Shown here in pieces: positions 15,247 through 15,487 of a stretch of DNA of 15,487 bases. Made by a program: the position numbers and the translations under genes. How positions within the stretch are numbered: position 1 is the first letter of the stretch; every line of letters starts with the position of its first letter. A model generated the notes under the pieces. The model saw only the letters and a list, made by a program, of their open reading frames with translations, was not told the DNA's origin and did no database searches. Source of the stretch: Allosphingosinicella sp. Lineage in GTDB: Bacteria; Pseudomonadota; Alphaproteobacteria; Sphingomonadales; Sphingomonadaceae. The stretch spans positions 1 through 15,487 of the forward strand of contig JASLBD010000076.1 in NCBI GenBank assembly GCA_030146745.1. Direction: 5' to 3'.

Positions 15247-15261
15247 TTGAAAAACCGTTAA
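15247..15261. promoter_or_regulatory. Possible CtrA-like binding site upstream of the PAS gene
   Basis: TTGA-N7-TTAA on this strand (TTAA-N7-TCAA on the other) differs by one base from the CtrA consensus TTAA-N7-TTAA. It lies 50-64 bases upstream of the PAS gene start codon, a plausible promoter position. The region is locally AT-rich in a GC-rich window. CtrA regulation is inference; a chance match cannot be excluded. Confidence 0.35.
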
Positions 15262-15309
15262 GGTTTGGCGGGCCGAACCATGACGTCACCCCGCGGGTGG
15301 GAGCGGCGC

Positions 15310-15338
15310 TTGTCATCGCCCGCCGCCGCTGATAGACG
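15310..15338 (+). promoter_or_regulatory. Promoter for tRNA-Thr
   Basis: TTGTCA (15310-15315) and TAGACG (15333-15338) are separated by exactly 17 bases, and the mature tRNA begins 20 bases after the -10 element. The -35 element is close to TTGACA; the -10 is weaker. Confidence 0.5.
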
Positions 15339-15358
15339 CGCGCCCTCCCCTAAGGAGC

Positions 15359-15434
15359 GCCGCTTTAGCTCAGCTGGTAGAGCACATCATTCGTAATGAT
15401 GGGGTCAGGTGTTCGAGTCACCTAAGCGGCACCA
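15359..15434 (+). tRNA. tRNA-Thr (anticodon CGT)
   Basis: A full cloverleaf can be folded by eye. The acceptor stem is GCCGCTT/AAGCGGC (15359-15365 with 15424-15430), followed by discriminator A and an encoded CCA (15432-15434). The D arm is GCTC/GAGC. The anticodon stem CATCA/TGATG closes the loop TTCGTAA, which gives anticodon CGT and reads the threonine codon ACG. The T arm is AGGTG/CACCT around TTCGAGT. Encoded CCA and the 76-base length are normal. There is no neighbouring integrase or duplicated tRNA end in the visible 53 bases downstream (15435-15487), where I see nothing else. Confidence 0.97.
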
Positions 15435-15487
15435 CCTTCCCGACGGGCAACGTCAGAAAATGTAGGCGCAGCCCGATTGCGGCGCGC

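Larger units (their letters stand above)
15198..15358. other. Divergent intergenic region between PAS gene and tRNA-Thr
   Basis: This 161-bp gap holds the 5' region of the minus-strand PAS gene and the promoter of the tRNA. It contains a small hairpin AAACC/GGTTT (15252-15266) overlapping a CtrA-like motif, a hairpin CACCC/GGGTG (15287-15299), and a good promoter for the tRNA at 15310-15338. I see no small gene. Confidence 0.6.

Noticed and set aside
15359..15487. tRNA-Thr as an integration site of a mobile element
   Set aside because: No integrase and no second copy of the tRNA 3' end are visible in the window, and only 53 bases follow the tRNA.

Overview
The window is chromosomal DNA of very high GC with dense coding. 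It most resembles an alphaproteobacterium of the sphingomonad group (Sphingomonas, Sphingosinicella or a relative). I infer this from the giant ~1,550-residue NAD-glutamate dehydrogenase, the small RHH_4-type protein, a PAS_5-type protein, an alphaproteobacterial-style ferrochelatase and the GC-rich palindromic repeats between genes. No phage, transposase, CRISPR or plasmid gene is visible.

Layout: (1) At 2-823 is the C-terminal half of an AMP-forming acyl-CoA synthetase, cut by the window edge. It is followed by a composite hairpin repeat (824-966). (2) At 1002-4219 is a Tat-exported molybdopterin-binding large subunit of the xanthine dehydrogenase/isoquinoline oxidoreductase type, overlapping ferrochelatase hemH by four bases. 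(3) At 4263-5218 is an acetoacetyl-CoA reductase-like SDR (phaB) overlapping a 77-residue ribbon-helix-helix protein by one base. (4) At 5237-9898 on the minus strand is the large NAD-dependent glutamate dehydrogenase. (5) A 261-bp divergent gap is mostly filled by a second hairpin repeat. (6) At 10160-13798 on the plus strand are a nitroreductase-family gene and a compact pyrimidine-degradation cluster ordered rutB-rutC-rutD-rutA. (7) A third type of inverted repeat lies between rutA and a convergent minus-strand gene for a PAS_5 protein (13944-15197). (8) A tRNA-Thr(CGT) gene with its CCA end lies at 15359-15434.

The clearest biological unit is the rut cluster. RutA opens the uracil ring, RutB hydrolyses the ureidoacrylate product, and RutC and RutD clear aminoacrylate and carbamate. 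The usual rutE (malonic semialdehyde reductase), rutF (flavin reductase) and rutG (transporter) are not in the window. A nitroreductase-family gene of RutE-like size sits immediately upstream and may fill a missing redox role. That is inference.

I did not find a clearly novel multi-gene system. The items most worth a second look are the reduced and reordered rut cluster, the hairpin repeats that abut or enter gene signals (translation starts of two genes, the stop codon of another), and a CtrA-like motif upstream of the PAS_5 gene.
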